A stretch of DNA of 64,000 nt from CAXXOK01 sp963675925 (GTDB lineage: Bacteria > Bacillota > Clostridia > Christensenellales > Aristaeellaceae): NCBI GenBank assembly GCA_963675925.2, contig CAXXIB010000004.1, forward strand, positions 496,001-560,000. Reading direction: 5' to 3'. Positions 26,436 to 35,742 of this stretch are shown here, one piece after another. Every line of letters begins with the position of its first letter. Within the stretch, counting starts at the first letter, position 1. Position numbers and translations under genes: made by a program. The notes under the pieces were generated by a model. That model did no database searches, was not told where the DNA came from, and saw only the letters and a list, made by a program, of their open reading frames with translations.

Positions 26436-28571
26436 TTACCAGCCCGATGCGGCCGTATCGGACGACACTTTGTCGTCGCGGCGCGATAGTTTCATTTCCA
26501 AAGAGTTTTCCGCCCGGTTGTTGACCATCTCCGGCCGCAGGTACGTGGGTACCACCTGGCGCAGGGCTTTGATGATGATTTCCGGGTCATTTTTATGGAT
26601 GCACTCCTGCATAACGCCGAGCTTTTCTTCCATTTCCTCAAGGCTGATGGGCTGTTCATGATCGATAAAAATCAGATTGTTGGCCGTCTTCATGACCAAA
26701 TCCTTGGACACGAGCAGTTCCTCGTACAACTTTTCGCCGGGCCGCAGGCCAATTTCCTTGATCTCGATATCCTTATAAGGCAGCAGGCCGGAGAGCCGTA
26801 TCATGTTTTCAGCCAGGGACAGGATTTTCACCGGCACGCCCATATCCAGCACATAAATATCGCCGGACTTGGACAGTGCGCAGGTTTGCAGCAACAGCTG
26901 TGCCGCCTCGGGAATGGTCATAAAGTAGCGGATGATGCGCCGGTCCGTCAGGGTAATGGGCCCGCCGGCGGAAATCTGCCGTTTGAACAGCGTAATCACG
27001 CTGCCATTGGAGCCCAGCACATTGCCAAAACGCACTGCCGAGAACAGGGTTTTGCTGTTCTGCCGGGACTGGATAATCATCTCGCACAGCCGCTTGGATG
27101 CCCCCATCACATTGGTGGGGTTGACGGCCTTATCGGTGGAGATCAGCAAGAAGCGTTCGACTGCGTATTCTTCTGCCATCTTCACGGTTTTCAGCGTGCC
27201 GAACACGTTGTTTTTAATGGCCTCGGCACTGTTTTTCTCCATCATGGGCACATGCTTGTGCGCGGCGGCATGGAACACAATCTGCGGCCGGTAGGTTTCA
27301 AATATCTCCCGCAGCCTGCATTCATCCTGCACAGAGCCGATTTCCGTTCGAATCTTGATATGCTTACCGGTCTTGGGCAGCAGTTCCTGCTCGATATCGT
27401 AGGCGTTGTTTTCGTAAATATCAAAGATGATCAGCGTATCGGGGTCCATTTTAACCAGCTGCCGGCACAGCTCACTGCCGATGGAACCGCCGCCGCCGGT
27501 GACCAGAATAGTTTTCCCCTTATAGATGGGCTTGCACTCATGATCCGAGAAGTGGATCACCTCGCGCGCCAGCAGCTCTTCAATGCTGAACTCGCGCAGT
27601 ACACGCTTGCTGTCCTTGCTGTCTTTATGGTTAAAGGGGAAGTCATACAGCTTAACCTTACAGCCGGACTGCTGATAGAACTCGTATTTTTCCATCTTCT
27701 GCTGGCCGTTAAGGTGCGGCAGGGCGATAATAACCTCCTGCACCGGCATGTCGCGCAGCCTGTCGATAATCCCCGCTTCGGGGTAGACACGGATGCCGGC
27801 AATCATGTTGCCGACCTTCTGCACATCGGAATCTACAAAACAATAGGGATAGTAATGCGCTCTAGGGTTGGATAAAAGCTCGCGTGCCAGCAGCACGCCG
27901 AGATTTTTCGCCCCCACGATGGCGATATTAATTTTATTATTGGTCGCATTTTCTTTTGTATCCGACTGCAAACCGGCATTGGCTGTCATGGCGGACTGTC
28001 CATCCGTGTGGGCCTTGCCGGGTCTGGCAAAGGCGGAAAACGTATTCAGTCCGGGAACGCCGCAGGTTCTCAGCGCGCTGCGCAGGCGCATAAACAAGCC
28101 TGCGTTGGGCGCGCCAGTAAATAAACTCTTTTTCAGCGCATTATGGTAGCACAGGTACGCAAACCGTGTCGATAGCAGGGCAAGACAATTGACCGCGACC
28201 ACGGTAATGATCTGCCAAACCATCAACTGCATATTCCATTGTTTTAATACAAATCCAAACAGAAAGTACAGCGACCCGCCGATCAGGTCGGCCCAGATCA
28301 CAGAAAGGTATTCGTGCCCGGTCGCATACCGCCACACCTGGCGATAGACGTTGAATATCATGCGGGACCCAAATACAAATACCATAAGGATCAGCAACGA
28401 TATCATTCGCTTGCCCACATTGGCGATGGCGCTATCGCTGAGCAGCAGCATCAGTGTGGCAATAATGACATACATACTGAAATCCAGCGCCCATAAAACC
28501 AGATCCCTCGACGGCATCGGGTTTCGCTTATTCACGCTTGGTTTCTCGCTTCGCTTCTTTAATTTGTTCAT
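26436..28571 (-). CDS. capD: Membrane-anchored nucleotide-sugar 4,6-dehydratase (CapD/PglF/WbpM type)
   Basis: The protein has 711 residues. Four N-terminal membrane helices lead to a first Rossmann domain (IAIVGAKNLGVLLARELL), then a catalytic SDR domain with TGGGGSIGSELCRQL and STDKAVNPTNVMGASKR. It should convert UDP-GlcNAc to UDP-2-acetamido-2,6-dideoxy-4-keto-hexose at the membrane. The DegT aminotransferase encoded at 30456 is the natural next enzyme. A polar stretch of about 50 residues between membrane part and first Rossmann domain is longer than I expect. The LRR gene lies 61 bp upstream on the same strand and may be co-transcribed. Confidence 0.92.
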   Translation of the reverse strand: MNKLKKRSEKPSVNKRNPMPSRDLVLWALDFSMYVIIATLMLLLSDSAIANVGKRMISLLILMVFVFGSRMIFNVYRQVWRYATGHEYLSVIWADLIGGSLYFLFGFVLKQWNMQLMVWQIITVVAVNCLALLSTRFAYLCYHNALKKSLFTGAPNAGLFMRLRSALRTCGVPGLNTFSAFARPGKAHTDGQSAMTANAGLQSDTKENATNNKINIAIVGAKNLGVLLARELLSNPRAHYYPYCFVDSDVQKVGNMIAGIRVYPEAGIIDRLRDMPVQEVIIALPHLNGQQKMEKYEFYQQSGCKVKLYDFPFNHKDSKDSKRVLREFSIEELLAREVIHFSDHECKPIYKGKTILVTGGGGSIGSELCRQLVKMDPDTLIIFDIYENNAYDIEQELLPKTGKHIKIRTEIGSVQDECRLREIFETYRPQIVFHAAAHKHVPMMEKNSAEAIKNNVFGTLKTVKMAEEYAVERFLLISTDKAVNPTNVMGASKRLCEMIIQSRQNSKTLFSAVRFGNVLGSNGSVITLFKRQISAGGPITLTDRRIIRYFMTIPEAAQLLLQTCALSKSGDIYVLDMGVPVKILSLAENMIRLSGLLPYKDIEIKEIGLRPGEKLYEELLVSKDLVMKTANNLIFIDHEQPISLEEMEEKLGVMQECIHKNDPEIIIKALRQVVPTYLRPEMVNNRAENSLEMKLSRRDDKVSSDTAASGW

Positions 28572-28632
28572 GTTGTACCACCCATTGCATCGTTGTATAC
28601 AAGTCTTGCTTGTTGTCAGGGTCTACGCTACT

Positions 28633-30015
28633 CTACTGGTTCATGTACTCTATCACTACAGCGGGATCGCAGCCTTCAAAGGCTTGTGCCGCAATAATTT
28701 TCTTAAAGCTGATGTGCACGCTTTGCAGACTTTCATTACCAAAGAACGCATAATCCTCAATGGTATGAACGCCGCCTGCCACGACTTTGCGAAGCTTCAG
28801 GCAGCCGTAGCACATGCTGGTGGGGATGACGGTGACGCTGTTTGGCAAATGAAGTTTCGTAAGCGCCGTGCAGTTTTGCAGCAAATGGCTGCCAATCACC
28901 TTGAGTTTGCTGTCCTTGGCAAATTTCAGCGTCTCCAGCGCTGAGCAGAAGCGAAACACACTCGTCCCCAGCGTTTCCACGCGCACGGGAATCGTAAAGC
29001 TCGGCAGCGATTCGCACAGGGCAAACGCATACTCGCCAATCTCCCGCAGGGCGGACTGTTCCCCGATGTGTACCGCCTTCAGCGCGGTGCAACCATAGAA
29101 GGAGCTTGCACCAATCTCCAGTAGCGAATCCGGCAGCCAAATCTCCTGCAAATTACTGCAGCCATAGAAGAAGTTGCCGGGGATGTACTGGATTCCCTCG
29201 GGCAGCTCTACACGCACGATGGAATCATCGTTGCGAAAGCCCTTGTCGCCGAGCTTCTGAAACGCCATTACACTGCTGATGCGCAAAACATCGTCCTGCG
29301 GCTTGGTGGGCAATGCAGCCAGGGGCTTTGCAGGCTTGAGCGGCTGAAATGCCTCCTCGTCTGCATCCGGCGTATCAAGTGCTGCGGCGGGTTCCGGCTT
29401 GGCTGCTACCTGCGGCTTTGCTTTCTCCTTTGTCAGCCCTGCAACTGCCTGCATCGCCGATGTCTCGCGGCTATAGCTGCGTGCAGCAGGCGGCGCTTGC
29501 ATGGTTTTGACAAAATCGCCTTCGTCCATAATTCGTTCCATTTCCCGCACAAAGACTTCTTTCATATCAAAGTCGCGGTTTTCCAGAACGCTGGTGACTG
29601 CCGCGCACATCATGGCGGCAGTTACGGTGGAAATTTGCGAGCTGACCTGCCGCACATTGCTGGAATAATCCCAGAACACGGATTTGACAATGCCGTTGAT
29701 CTCGGCAACGATCTTGGCCGACGGCTGTGCAGGAGAGTCGCCTGTTTCCACAACAGGCTGCGGAGCGGATGGTTGCGGGCTGAGCGGCCGTTCCCGGTAT
29801 ACGGGTTTTTCCTGCGGGGCTTGGGTCATAGGTACATCGTGCAGCGGTAACGCTTCGCTGGCTTTGGCAAGTTCTTGTTCCCTTGCTTCAAGCTCTCTCT
29901 TTTGCTGCGCAAGATACTCTACTTCGCGGCTCAATGCAAACTCGCGCTCTTCCAATTCGTGCGCGATTTCTGCGAGCCGTTCCATCTGCCTGCGTTTCTT
30001 CTTCTTGTCGCCCAT
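28633..30015 (-). CDS. Cytoplasmic coiled-coil protein with BspA-type leucine-rich repeats
   Basis: The product has 460 residues. The N-terminal 60 residues form a charged coiled coil (MERLAEIAHELEEREFAL). A proline/alanine-rich region and a helical middle follow, and from about residue 265 to the end there are LRR_5 repeats with the pattern GCSNLQEIWLPDSLLEIGASSFYGC, repeated six or seven times. BspA-type repeats usually sit in secreted proteins, yet this one lacks a signal peptide and a membrane segment. It is the first gene of a unit with the CapD dehydratase and is transcribed from a consensus promoter. Function unknown; a scaffold role is a guess. Confidence 0.82.
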   Translation of the reverse strand: MGDKKKKRRQMERLAEIAHELEEREFALSREVEYLAQQKRELEAREQELAKASEALPLHDVPMTQAPQEKPVYRERPLSPQPSAPQPVVETGDSPAQPSAKIVAEINGIVKSVFWDYSSNVRQVSSQISTVTAAMMCAAVTSVLENRDFDMKEVFVREMERIMDEGDFVKTMQAPPAARSYSRETSAMQAVAGLTKEKAKPQVAAKPEPAAALDTPDADEEAFQPLKPAKPLAALPTKPQDDVLRISSVMAFQKLGDKGFRNDDSIVRVELPEGIQYIPGNFFYGCSNLQEIWLPDSLLEIGASSFYGCTALKAVHIGEQSALREIGEYAFALCESLPSFTIPVRVETLGTSVFRFCSALETLKFAKDSKLKVIGSHLLQNCTALTKLHLPNSVTVIPTSMCYGCLKLRKVVAGGVHTIEDYAFFGNESLQSVHISFKKIIAAQAFEGCDPAVVIEYMNQ

Positions 30016-30105
30016 ATCGGTGGCTGCTCCTTATTCGTCTGACCAGCGTTTGCGCACAATGCTATTGAGTATACCCAGAAGGATTGCAATCATGCGAGTC
30101 AATTT

Positions 30106-30134
30106 ATTATAATTCTGTTACTGAATTGTGTCAA
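30106..30134 (-). promoter_or_regulatory. Consensus promoter of the LRR/capD unit
   Basis: On the minus strand, TTGACA (30129-30134), 17 nt, TATAAT (30106-30111): a perfect sigma-A promoter. Confidence 0.88.
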
Positions 30135-30305
30135 GCACAAATTTTTTCTTAATATTTAAGTCTTGTTTGTATCAATCCCAGCGAACGCATACCCTCTGAT
30201 GCCACCTTTCATTACCAATAGGATACTATGCGCTATCCGTATTACGCTATATTGCTGGCTTTAATTGCTCCTCAGCCATATTTGCCTAAAAAATATTAAT
30301 AAATT

Positions 30306-30346
30306 ATTACAATAGTGTTTACTTTGTGGTAATATTTTGCTATAAT
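30306..30346 (+). promoter_or_regulatory. Promoter of the polysaccharide operon with upstream shared element
   Basis: TTTACT (30318-30323), 17 nt, TATAAT (30341-30346). The 17-mer ATTACAATAGTGTTTAC (30306-30322) overlapping the -35 box matches 16 of 17 positions with the same-placed sequence before the GGDEF gene (47089-47105), suggesting common control. The 30135-30305 stretch upstream holds nothing else I can support. Confidence 0.75.
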
Positions 30347-30455
30347 CACAGCATTACTGAGCCGCCTTGCCACGGATATCCTCCGTGCAACGCCGCAGTG
30401 ATGGAGATAACAACACGCTTTTCGTAAGGCCAACCGCCAAACAGGAGTACATTCG

Positions 30456-31721
30456 ATGGATGATACGCGTCATACCGGAAACACGCCAAAGCCCGGTGCG
30501 GTGCAGCCCGCTCCGCCGAGTACGCTGGACAGCATTCCGCCGTTTGAGTCGACGGTTTGGCTTGCCTCGCCCACAATGCACGGCGGCGAGCTGACCTATA
30601 TGACCGAAGCCTATACGCTAAACTGGATGACCACCATCGGCAAGAATATCGACGAGGCCGAGCGCCTTGCCTGCGAGCAGATTGGCTGCCGCTATGCCGT
30701 GGGGCTTGCCAGTGGTACCAGCGCACTGCACCTGTGCATGCGCCTGTGCGGCGTGCAGCCGGGCGAGCGTGTATTTTGTTCCGATCTCACGTTCAGCGCG
30801 ACCGTCAACCCCGTGGTGTACGAAGGCGGCGTTCCTATATTTATCGATTCCGAGCCCGACACCTGGAATATGGATCCCAATGCGCTTGAAAAGGCGTTCT
30901 CGCTCTACCCGGATGTACGCGTGGTGGTGGTGGCCAACCTGTACGGCACCCCCGCCAAGCTGGATGCCATCCGGGCTATTTGCGATACCCACGGCGCGAA
31001 GCTAATTGAAGATGCCGCAGAATCCCTGGGTGCCGCCCTGCACGAGCAGCAAACAGGACGCTTTGGCGACTACGGCGTCATCAGCTTTAACGGCAATAAG
31101 ATTATCACCGGTTCATCCGGCGGCATGCTCCTGACCGATTCCGCCGAAGATGCCGCCACCATTCGCAAGTGGTCAACGCAGAGCCGGGAGAATGCGCCCT
31201 GGTACCAGCATGAGGTTCTAGGCTACAACTATAGGATGAGCAACGTAATCGCCGGTGTAGTTCGAGGACAGTTCCCCCACCTGGCCGAGCATATCGCCCG
31301 GAAGAAAGCCATCTATCAGCGCTACCGGGAAGGTTTGCAGGGGCTGCCTCTGTCGATGAACCCCTATGATCCGACGCAGATGGAACCGAATTTCTGGCTG
31401 TCCTGCCTGCTGATTGATGCGCCCGCCATGTGTCCCCAGGAGCGGACAGAGCAAAGTGCAACCTACACATCCCAGCCGGGCAAAAGTTGCCCTACGGAGT
31501 TATATGAACAGCTCACCGCGCGCAACGCACAGTGCCGGCCGATCTGGAAGCCGATGCATATGCAGCCGTTCTACCGCGATAACCTATTTGTATCCATGCA
31601 GGACGGGCTAGCAGTCAGTGAGGATATTTTCGCGCGCGGCCTTTGCCTGCCATCCGACATCCGCATGACGCCCGATACCCAAGATACCATCATTCAAATC
31701 ATCCGCTTGTGCTTCCAATAG
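30456..31721 (+). CDS. DegT/DnrJ/EryC1/StrS aminotransferase (sugar aminotransferase)
   Basis: This 421-residue PLP enzyme shows the DegT landmarks: the N-terminal GCRYAVGLASGTSALHL, then DAAESLGAAL, and the PLP lysine in SFNGNKIITGSSGG. The C-terminal region KPMHMQPFY is typical of nucleotide-sugar aminotransferases. With the CapD-type dehydratase it would give a UDP-4-amino-4,6-dideoxy-N-acetyl-hexosamine, the precursor of bacillosamine-like sugars. It is the first gene of a nine-gene operon ending at the terminator at 40165. Start ATG with AGGAG upstream. Confidence 0.9.
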   Translation: MDDTRHTGNTPKPGAVQPAPPSTLDSIPPFESTVWLASPTMHGGELTYMTEAYTLNWMTTIGKNIDEAERLACEQIGCRYAVGLASGTSALHLCMRLCGVQPGERVFCSDLTFSATVNPVVYEGGVPIFIDSEPDTWNMDPNALEKAFSLYPDVRVVVVANLYGTPAKLDAIRAICDTHGAKLIEDAAESLGAALHEQQTGRFGDYGVISFNGNKIITGSSGGMLLTDSAEDAATIRKWSTQSRENAPWYQHEVLGYNYRMSNVIAGVVRGQFPHLAEHIARKKAIYQRYREGLQGLPLSMNPYDPTQMEPNFWLSCLLIDAPAMCPQERTEQSATYTSQPGKSCPTELYEQLTARNAQCRPIWKPMHMQPFYRDNLFVSMQDGLAVSEDIFARGLCLPSDIRMTPDTQDTIIQIIRLCFQ

Positions 31722-31745
31722 GAAGCCTGACAGTATTAACAGGGG

Positions 31746-32483
31746 GTGAACGCCATCGCATCCAACCAGGTTTATACGCGGTTTATCAAGCGCTTGCTGG
31801 ATATTGTCGTTGCAGCAACCGCGCTGGTGGTGCTCTCCCCGGTGCTTGTGGTGATTACAGTCCTGGGATTGCTGTTTCATAAGCCCCCGGCGCTGTTTTC
31901 CCAGGTTCGCCCCGGACGGTGGGATAAAGCCGGTAACGAAACGCTGTTCACCCTGTACAAGTTCCGCTCGATGACCAATGCACGGGACCCGGAGGGAAAA
32001 CTGCTGCCCGATAAGGACAGGCTGACGGCCTTTGGCCGCTTCCTGCGGAAAACCAGCCTGGACGAACTGCCGGAGCTGTGGAACATCCTAAAGGGCGACA
32101 TGAGCTTCATCGGTCCCCGGCCCCAGCTGGTACGCGACATGGTGTTCATGACAGATGAGCAGCGCTTGCGCCATTCGGTTCGGCCCGGCCTGACAGGCCT
32201 GGCACAGGTTAACGGCCGCAACGCCATCGCCTGGGAAGACAAGCTGGCCTATGACCTACAGTACATTCGAAACATGACATGGACTGGTGATATTAAAATC
32301 CTTCTGCAAACCATCAGCACGGTGATCAAAGCTGAAAGCATACACGATGAAGGCATGGCCACTGCGGAAGATTTCGGAGATTATCTGCTCAGAACCGGCC
32401 AAATTACCCAGGACACTTACCGCCTGCAAATGCACAAAGCACTGGCGATATTGGAAGGAAGAGGCACATGCAGCAAGACATGA
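31746..32483 (+). CDS. Initiating sugar transferase (polyprenyl-phosphate phosphoglycosyltransferase, PglC/WcaJ type)
   Basis: A 245-residue protein with one N-terminal membrane-associated helix (LLDIVVAATALVVLSPVLVVITVLG), then KFRSMTNARD, SLDELPELWNILKGDMSFIGPRPQL and RPGLTGLAQVNGRN, the signature of monotopic phosphoglycosyltransferases. It loads the first sugar-phosphate onto undecaprenyl phosphate. The only usual start codon in range is GTG 31746, which overlaps its own G-rich ribosome site, so the exact start is uncertain. A C-terminal extension of about 40 residues follows the catalytic fold. The next gene overlaps its end by 16 bp. Confidence 0.9.
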   Translation: MNAIASNQVYTRFIKRLLDIVVAATALVVLSPVLVVITVLGLLFHKPPALFSQVRPGRWDKAGNETLFTLYKFRSMTNARDPEGKLLPDKDRLTAFGRFLRKTSLDELPELWNILKGDMSFIGPRPQLVRDMVFMTDEQRLRHSVRPGLTGLAQVNGRNAIAWEDKLAYDLQYIRNMTWTGDIKILLQTISTVIKAESIHDEGMATAEDFGDYLLRTGQITQDTYRLQMHKALAILEGRGTCSKT

Positions 32484-33352
32484 ATTGGTACTATTACAAC
32501 CACGCGATCATCCCCACAACCGCTCCGCACGAGCCGGCAGACCTGTCTGTGTTTGAGCACAAGGATGTTTGGAAGCGCTTTGGCGGACGCCCGTTGCTGG
32601 CGCGGTGGACCTCGCATTTCGATTGCGCCGAAAATACCTGCTGGTGGTATACCATCAAGGATACTCCGTTTGATTTCGCGCAAGTCAAACCCAACTACCG
32701 GCAAAAGATACGCCGGGGACTGAAAAGCTTCGATGTGCGGGTTATCAATCCCGAAGAGCACGCCGATGCACTGTATGAGGTACTGGCAGAAGCCATTGCA
32801 AGCTACCCTCCCAGCTGCCGTATCAACGTGGATCGCGAAGAATTCATCAACGATCTGAAAGACTGGCGCAAGGGCATTACTTTTGCTGCATTTTCCCAAG
32901 AAGACCAGAGCATCGCGGGGCATATCTATGTCCCCATTCATGCCGGGTATATTACCTTTTCCGTGCTGAAAGCCAAGCCAAGCGAAGAGAAAAAACAGGT
33001 AAACGCCGCGCTGATTTACAGCGTGCTTGAGCATTTTCAACAGCAGCTATCCGAAGGCATGTACGTGCTGGCTGGGGAACGCACCATCAGCCACGATACG
33101 AACATCCATGAATATCTAATGAAGTATTTCGGCTTTCGCAAGGCGTACTGCTGGCTGAACATCAAATACCGCGGATTGATCGGCCCGATTGTCTCGTGTC
33201 TGTACCCTATCCGCGGCCTGCTCCGTCATTTAACTTTCATCAGCCTGTTCTGCCAGATACAAGGCGTGATGAAAATGGAAGAAATCGCCCGCAACTGCAA
33301 AGACGGCGTCTGCAACCTGAACGACTGCAACTCCAAGCTAACGAAGGATTGA
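32468..33352 (+). CDS. FemAB/GNAT-like acyltransferase in the polysaccharide operon
   Basis: The product has 294 residues. The N-terminal part contains FDFAQVKPNYRQKIRRGLKSF, which resembles the substrate-binding region of FemAB and BioF2-like GNAT proteins. The C-terminal part has VNAALIYSVLEHF and AGERTISHDTNIHEYLMKYFGFRKAYC, the acyl-CoA or acyl-tRNA binding fold. It probably adds an acyl or amino-acyl group to a sugar or lipid precursor. A hydrophobic segment near residue 245 and several cysteines at the C-terminus (NCKDGVCNLNDC) are notable. Start ATG overlaps the preceding gene by 16 bp. Substrate unknown. Confidence 0.75.
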   Translation: MQQDMNWYYYNHAIIPTTAPHEPADLSVFEHKDVWKRFGGRPLLARWTSHFDCAENTCWWYTIKDTPFDFAQVKPNYRQKIRRGLKSFDVRVINPEEHADALYEVLAEAIASYPPSCRINVDREEFINDLKDWRKGITFAAFSQEDQSIAGHIYVPIHAGYITFSVLKAKPSEEKKQVNAALIYSVLEHFQQQLSEGMYVLAGERTISHDTNIHEYLMKYFGFRKAYCWLNIKYRGLIGPIVSCLYPIRGLLRHLTFISLFCQIQGVMKMEEIARNCKDGVCNLNDCNSKLTKD

Positions 33353-33356
33353 AGCA

Positions 33357-34598
33357 ATGCGCATCTGGTTTATTAATCACTACGCCGTTCCCACAAAATA
33401 CTATCCGCTGGCACGCCCGGCAACCTTTGCCAAGCATCTGATGCAGGCAGGACACGATGTGACCATTTTTGCCGCCAGCACCGTGCATAATGCAGACCTC
33501 AACCTGATTACGGACAAAAGTCTGTACCGGGAAGATGTCGTGGACGGCATCCACTATGTGTATGTCCGGGATATCGACTACGGCAACAACGGCTACCGCC
33601 GCATCCTCAATATGCTGCTATTCCCCCCGCGGCTGGGCCGCGTGTGCCGGTGTTTTACCAAGCCGGATGTCATACTGTCGGTGTCCGCAACGCCGATGGC
33701 CTGTATGAAGGGACTGAAGCTGGCAGCAATATACGGCTGCAAAGGTATTGCCGAGATTGCCGATCTATGGCCGGAAAGCTTTGTGGCCTATGGCCTGACC
33801 CGTAAAACCAATCCGCTGCTCAAGCTGATGTACGCGTATGAAAAAAAGCTGTACACCCGCGCGTCGGCTATCGTGTTTACCATGGAAGGCGGCAAGGATT
33901 ACATTATTAGTAAGGGTTGGGGCAGCGACAGCGGTGGGCCAGTGAACCTTGATAAAGTCCATCACATTAACAACGGTGTAGACTTGAAGGCCTTTGATCG
34001 TAACCGCGAAAACGGCGCGTTCGACGACCCGGACCTAAATGACCCCGACACATTCAAGGTCGTGTATGCCGGTGCCATCCGCAAGGTGAACGACCTGTCC
34101 ATTCTGGTTGACACTGCTGATGTGCTTAGGCAGCGCGGCAGGCAAGACATTAAACTCATCCTGTTTGGTGACGGCGATGAACGGGCCGCGCTTGAAAGCG
34201 CAGCTGCGGAGCGTAAGCTTTCCAACATCGTTTTCAAAGGGAAAGTCTCCAAGCAAACGATTCCTTTTATTCTGTCCAAAGCAGACCTGTGCTTGTTGCA
34301 TTGGAAAGCCACGCCCATTGCCAAGTTTGGTATGAGCATGAACAAGCAGTTTGATTATTTTGCCAGCGGTAAGCCTGTGCTGGCCAACAATCAAACAGCG
34401 TACGACCTCATCCAGCGCTATGATGCGGGTCTTGCTGAAAACCTGACCGATGCAGACGCCTACGCCGATGCCATCATCCGGTTCGCGGATATGACAGCGG
34501 ATGAAAGGGCGGCATACGGCGGCCGTGCCCGTCAGGCTGCACAAGAGTACGATTTTTCCAAGCTGACAGATAAACTTCAGCGCATTATGGGAATTTGA
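33357..34598 (+). CDS. Glycosyltransferase family 4 (WbuB-like)
   Basis: A 413-residue GT-B protein. The N-terminal domain starts MRIWFINHYAVPTKYYPLARP, typical of WbuB-like transferases. The C-terminal domain has KVVYAGAIRKVNDLSIL, FKGKVSKQTIPFILSKADLCLLHWK and FDYFASGKPVLA, the nucleotide-sugar binding region. It retains the inverting/retaining GT4 layout and lacks membrane helices. It should add a sugar to the lipid-linked repeat unit on the cytoplasmic face. Acceptor and donor cannot be read from sequence. Start ATG lies 4 nt after the preceding stop. Confidence 0.9.
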   Translation: MRIWFINHYAVPTKYYPLARPATFAKHLMQAGHDVTIFAASTVHNADLNLITDKSLYREDVVDGIHYVYVRDIDYGNNGYRRILNMLLFPPRLGRVCRCFTKPDVILSVSATPMACMKGLKLAAIYGCKGIAEIADLWPESFVAYGLTRKTNPLLKLMYAYEKKLYTRASAIVFTMEGGKDYIISKGWGSDSGGPVNLDKVHHINNGVDLKAFDRNRENGAFDDPDLNDPDTFKVVYAGAIRKVNDLSILVDTADVLRQRGRQDIKLILFGDGDERAALESAAAERKLSNIVFKGKVSKQTIPFILSKADLCLLHWKATPIAKFGMSMNKQFDYFASGKPVLANNQTAYDLIQRYDAGLAENLTDADAYADAIIRFADMTADERAAYGGRARQAAQEYDFSKLTDKLQRIMGI

Positions 34599-34637
34599 CC
34601 CCGAACACAAGACCCTACAGAGAAAGGAGCGCTTACT

Positions 34638-35618
34638 ATCACCAGTCAGGAAAGATGGATTGATTTCTGCCTGCATAACGATGATGAAATCTACATCTTC
34701 AACAAGCCTTTCTGGATGGATGCCGTCTGCAACGGGCGGGAAAACTGGGATGTTTTTCTCGCGGAAGAAAACGGCGAAATAGCCGCTGCGCTACCCTATT
34801 TTTTAAAGAAGCGCATGGGGCTTACCTACATTACCATGCCGCTACTCACGCAGCACAACGGCATCTGGCAAAAAAAATCCAACAGCGAAAAAGCTGAACG
34901 ACGCATCAGCCGTGAAAACAAACTGTATAAACAGATTGTTGACCAGATCGAGGCATTGAAAATCAGTATGTATCAGCAATGCTTTTCACCCGATGTGATG
35001 AACTGGCATCCGTTTTCCTGGAAGAATTACCGCCAAAACACGCTCTACACATTTCGGATTGACCATCCCTATCAGCTGGATGAAGCGGTTCGAAACTTTA
35101 GCAAATCCACGAAGCGCAACATTAAGGCAGCCCGTCAGGTTGCCACGATCCACGAGTTTGACGATCTCGAATTGTTTTATCAGCTAAACACCCATATTTT
35201 CTCCAGTAAAAAAATGAACAACCCGGTCTCCTTTGCACTGCTTGAGCGGCTCTACACCAGTTGCAAAGAAAACAATGCCGTGAAAATGCTATGCGCAAAG
35301 GACAAACACGACACCGTATGTGCCGCTATACTCCTGGTATATGATGCCACGACCGTATACTCACTGATGTCCGGATTACAGCCGGAAAAACGCCATCTCA
35401 ACCTGGTTTCAGCGCTTGATTTCGAAGGAATCAAATTTGCCTGTGAAACCGGGCGACGCTATGATTTTGAAGGTTCCATGCTGGAAGGCGTAGCCAATTA
35501 TAATCGTGCATTTGGCGCACAGATGAAACCCTATTATTCCATGAAAAAGGTCCTTGAAAAAAGACCTGGCATCCGTCAATATCTACTGCACAGACTGTAT
35601 ATGAGCCGTGTCAAGTAG
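34638..35618 (+). CDS. FemAB/BioF2-like GNAT acyltransferase, first of a tandem pair, with ATC as apparent start codon
   Basis: The product aligns residue for residue, roughly half identical, with the next gene (KPFW-DAVCNGRENW, ITMP-LTQ-NGI, KNFSKST-like, CETGRR-DFEGSM-EGV). The paralogue begins ATG-ACT-AAC; the same place here reads ATC-ACC-AGT. AAAGGAG (34623-34629) stands 8 nt upstream of that ATC. No ATG, GTG or TTG occurs in frame between the previous stop (34596-34598) and ATG 34716. Starting at ATG 34716 would remove 26 conserved residues and leave no ribosome site. The 326-residue protein has the C-terminal GNAT-like fold of PF13480-type proteins that join amino acids or acyl groups to sugars. 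Function within the operon is inferred. Confidence 0.78.
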   Translation: MTSQERWIDFCLHNDDEIYIFNKPFWMDAVCNGRENWDVFLAEENGEIAAALPYFLKKRMGLTYITMPLLTQHNGIWQKKSNSEKAERRISRENKLYKQIVDQIEALKISMYQQCFSPDVMNWHPFSWKNYRQNTLYTFRIDHPYQLDEAVRNFSKSTKRNIKAARQVATIHEFDDLELFYQLNTHIFSSKKMNNPVSFALLERLYTSCKENNAVKMLCAKDKHDTVCAAILLVYDATTVYSLMSGLQPEKRHLNLVSALDFEGIKFACETGRRYDFEGSMLEGVANYNRAFGAQMKPYYSMKKVLEKRPGIRQYLLHRLYMSRVK

Positions 35619-35742
35619 ATAGGTATCTAAAAAAACGCCGTGTGATCGGCAAACCGCAGCGCGGACATGCGGCCTAAAAATTCCCGCGACAGCGAAGCGT
35701 AACACAAGTACCTTGTCCTACCACCGCAGAGGAGAGTAGCCA

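Noticed and set aside
26595..27875. A 426-codon open frame antisense to the CapD-type gene
   Set aside because: No domain, no ribosome site, and it runs against a clear dehydratase gene.
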